From positions 1 to 46,131 of the forward strand of contig JACPZD010000038.1 of the NCBI GenBank assembly GCA_016195665.1: a stretch of 46,131 nucleotides of DNA. The letters are read 5' to 3'. The notes beneath the pieces are model-generated. The model did not search any database and was not told the DNA's origin. It was given only the letters and a program-made list of their open reading frames with translations. Positions within the stretch are counted from its first letter, which is position 1. Every line of letters begins with the position of its first letter. Positions 44,821-46,131 of the stretch are shown one piece after another. The DNA comes from Gammaproteobacteria bacterium. GTDB taxonomy: Bacteria; Pseudomonadota; Gammaproteobacteria; SURF-13. The translations under genes and the position numbers were made by a program.

Positions 44821-45963
44821 TTACTGAGTTGCCGTGGTAATGCTGGACGCTGCTGACTTTACCGCCGCCGCCTCGACCACTCGCACCCTGTCACCATCGG
44901 CCAGAAAGCCGCCACCGGCGGCAACCACGTGCGCCAAGACATCGAGTCCACTGATGATCTCGATGCGGTCACCCACACGGCGTCCAACTGTAACCTTGAC
45001 CTCAGCGACCTTCGAGTCGGGGCCGACACGGAAGACATAGCTGAAGCCGTCACGCAGTAACACCGCACTTTGCGGCAGCGTCAGCCCCTGACCGCTGCCG
45101 ACCTCGAATTCGCCGCGTGCGAACATGCCTGCCTTGGCCGCACCTGGTGTCGGTAAGTCAACATATACCAAGCCGTTGCGGGTCTGCACTTCGACGGTCG
45201 GCGCCACCATGCGCACTATACCCTTGATAGGGGTCACATTAGCGGGCCTGACGATCACGCTCATGCCGGGTTTCAACGACGCGAGTTCGGCGGATGAAAC
45301 TTCAGCACGCCACTCAAGCCGGCTCTGACGGATCATGCGAAACAGCTCCTGCCCACTCGGCAGGACGGCGCCCACCGTGGCGCTGCGTGCCGAGATTACA
45401 CCATCGTCAGGCGCCAGCACTTGCGTTTGCTGCAAGCGTAGCTGTTGCACCTTGATCGCCGCGCGCTGCGCCTCTAGCCGCGCCTGGGCGGTACGCTCGG
45501 CGGTGAGGTACTGGTTGATCTGCTGCGCACTCAGGGCGTCCCTGGTTTGAAGATTGCGCGCACGCTGTCCATTCGCGGCTGCCTCGGCCAACGCGGCCTC
45601 GGCCTCGGCAAGAGCGGCGCGCACTTGCGCCAGGTCGGCCTCCATCGTGTCGGACGCGAAGGTGGCCAGCACCTGACCGCGTTGGACAACGTCGCCCACA
45701 TTGACACGCACCTCGTCCAGTCGCAAGCCATTGGTCTCGGTGCCGATGCTGGCCTCTTGCCACGCCGCGATATTGCCGTTGGCGCTAATCGTCACAGGCA
45801 GATTCGTGTCTTGCGGTTGCGTGGTGGTCACTGTCAGCGCCGGCTTGATGGCCGCTACCGGCGCAGGCTTTTTGTCATCGCTTGTGCGCATGCCGAACGT
45901 CACAAAGACAATACCGAACAAGCCCGCTGTGATCAGCGTAAAGAGAAGACGTTTGCGATTCAT
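44821..45963 (-). CDS. RND efflux periplasmic adaptor, second system
   Basis: The 380-residue product has an uncleaved-looking N-terminal membrane anchor (MNRKRLLFTLITAGLFGIVF); no lipobox Cys follows. It then has the lipoyl half LRLDEVRVNVGDVVQRGQVL, an Ala/Gln-rich coiled coil (AEAEAALAEAAANGQRARNL), the second lipoyl half APDDGVISARSATVGAVLPS and the beta-barrel region with GMFARGEFEVGSGQGLTLPQ. It is a typical adaptor for HAE1 permeases. It heads the two-gene unit with 41684-44797. Repeat A4 lies 25 bases upstream of its start. Confidence 0.93.
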   Translation of the reverse strand: MNRKRLLFTLITAGLFGIVFVTFGMRTSDDKKPAPVAAIKPALTVTTTQPQDTNLPVTISANGNIAAWQEASIGTETNGLRLDEVRVNVGDVVQRGQVLATFASDTMEADLAQVRAALAEAEAALAEAAANGQRARNLQTRDALSAQQINQYLTAERTAQARLEAQRAAIKVQQLRLQQTQVLAPDDGVISARSATVGAVLPSGQELFRMIRQSRLEWRAEVSSAELASLKPGMSVIVRPANVTPIKGIVRMVAPTVEVQTRNGLVYVDLPTPGAAKAGMFARGEFEVGSGQGLTLPQSAVLLRDGFSYVFRVGPDSKVAEVKVTVGRRVGDRIEIISGLDVLAHVVAAGGGFLADGDRVRVVEAAAVKSAASSITTATQ

Positions 45964-45988
45964 GTCTTTGAGAGTTTCTTGGTATTAG

Positions 45989-46131
45989 TTACTCATAAGT
46001 CAGTAATTAAGACTACACTTCATGCTACGTCTCCGCCCCCTATTGAGGGGGCGGGACAGGGTGGGGGTAGAGTAAACAGGGTTTTTACTCAGGAGTCACA
46101 TTATAACGTTGTAGCCTTGTTTTCTGACTCC
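45989..46131 (+). repeat. Dispersed structured repeat, family A copy 4 (cut by window end)
   Basis: It starts TTACTCATAAGTCAGTAATT and runs to the window's last base in the 3' hairpin arm (CTGACTCC). By eye it differs from copy 1 (2382-2533) at two positions in 143: GTTA to GCTA and TTATT to TTGTT. That closeness, across 43 kb, points to recent spread or gene conversion. The last 9 bases of the element are outside the window. Confidence 0.9.

Overview
The window looks like a chromosomal segment of a moderately GC-rich gammaproteobacterium. The gene orders are typical of that class: ispB divergent from rplU-rpmA, glnE-ilvE next to waaF-waaC, hldE-hldD-waaA, and FleQ/RpoN-style flagellar promoters. 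I cannot place the genus. A perfect CIRCE operator on groESL points away from the enteric group. Nearly everything is housekeeping or envelope biology; there is no prophage, CRISPR array or integron.

Layout. (1) 1-2,533: the end of an IS630-type transposase, then flgA (sigma54-type promoter), flgM (sigma28-type promoter), flgN and a broken ycgR. (2) 2,735-4,549: tRNA-Pro(CGG) and ispB on minus, divergent from rplU-rpmA. (3) 4,559-8,160: two small envelope proteins and a third membrane protein of unknown function, dtd, a proline iminopeptidase and an AbrB/PIN toxin-antitoxin pair. (4) 8,195-10,973: thiC with its TPP riboswitch, and a PCMT-family methyltransferase. (5) 11,139-17,579: a TetR regulator with a visible operator, then a complete RND pump (adaptor, permease, TolC-type channel). 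(6) 17,588-39,014: an isochorismatase-fold hydrolase followed by a large LPS inner-core region: waaA, hldD, hldE, six GT9 heptosyltransferase-like genes, two GT4s, one GT2, an LpxL-type acyltransferase, a WaaL-type ligase and a DUF4254 protein. Upstream on the minus strand it is joined by glnE, ilvE and a CHCC zinc-finger gene. (7) 39,211-46,131: groES-groEL, tRNA-Arg(CCG) and a second RND permease/adaptor pair without its own outer-membrane channel.

The most unusual content is non-coding. Five families of structured dispersed repeats lie between the genes. Family A is about 152 bp, has three hairpins and is MITE-like, with six copies in 46 kb; two copies differ at only two visible positions. 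Family B has inverted ends starting TAAGG, with three copies, one reduced to a bare 33-bp palindrome. Family C is a CGCAGAG hairpin with two copies. Family D is one GTAG...CTAC REP. Family E is a 149-bp element with 11-bp inverted ends. Several sit exactly on the 3' ends of genes and supply the stop codon (vapC-like, PCMT-like, ycgR remnant, tetR, ilvE, glnE). In one family A copy the terminal hairpin arm is the last part of the tetR reading frame. These repeats are the best candidates here for something undescribed.

How the genes work together: hldE and hldD make ADP-heptose, waaA adds Kdo to lipid A, and waaC/waaF and the other GT9/GT4/GT2 enzymes build a heptose-rich core. The LpxL-type enzyme acylates lipid A, and the WaaL-type protein would attach O-antigen. 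The two RND pumps may share the single TolC-type channel. All coordinates, motifs and repeats were read by eye; no database search or folding program was run.
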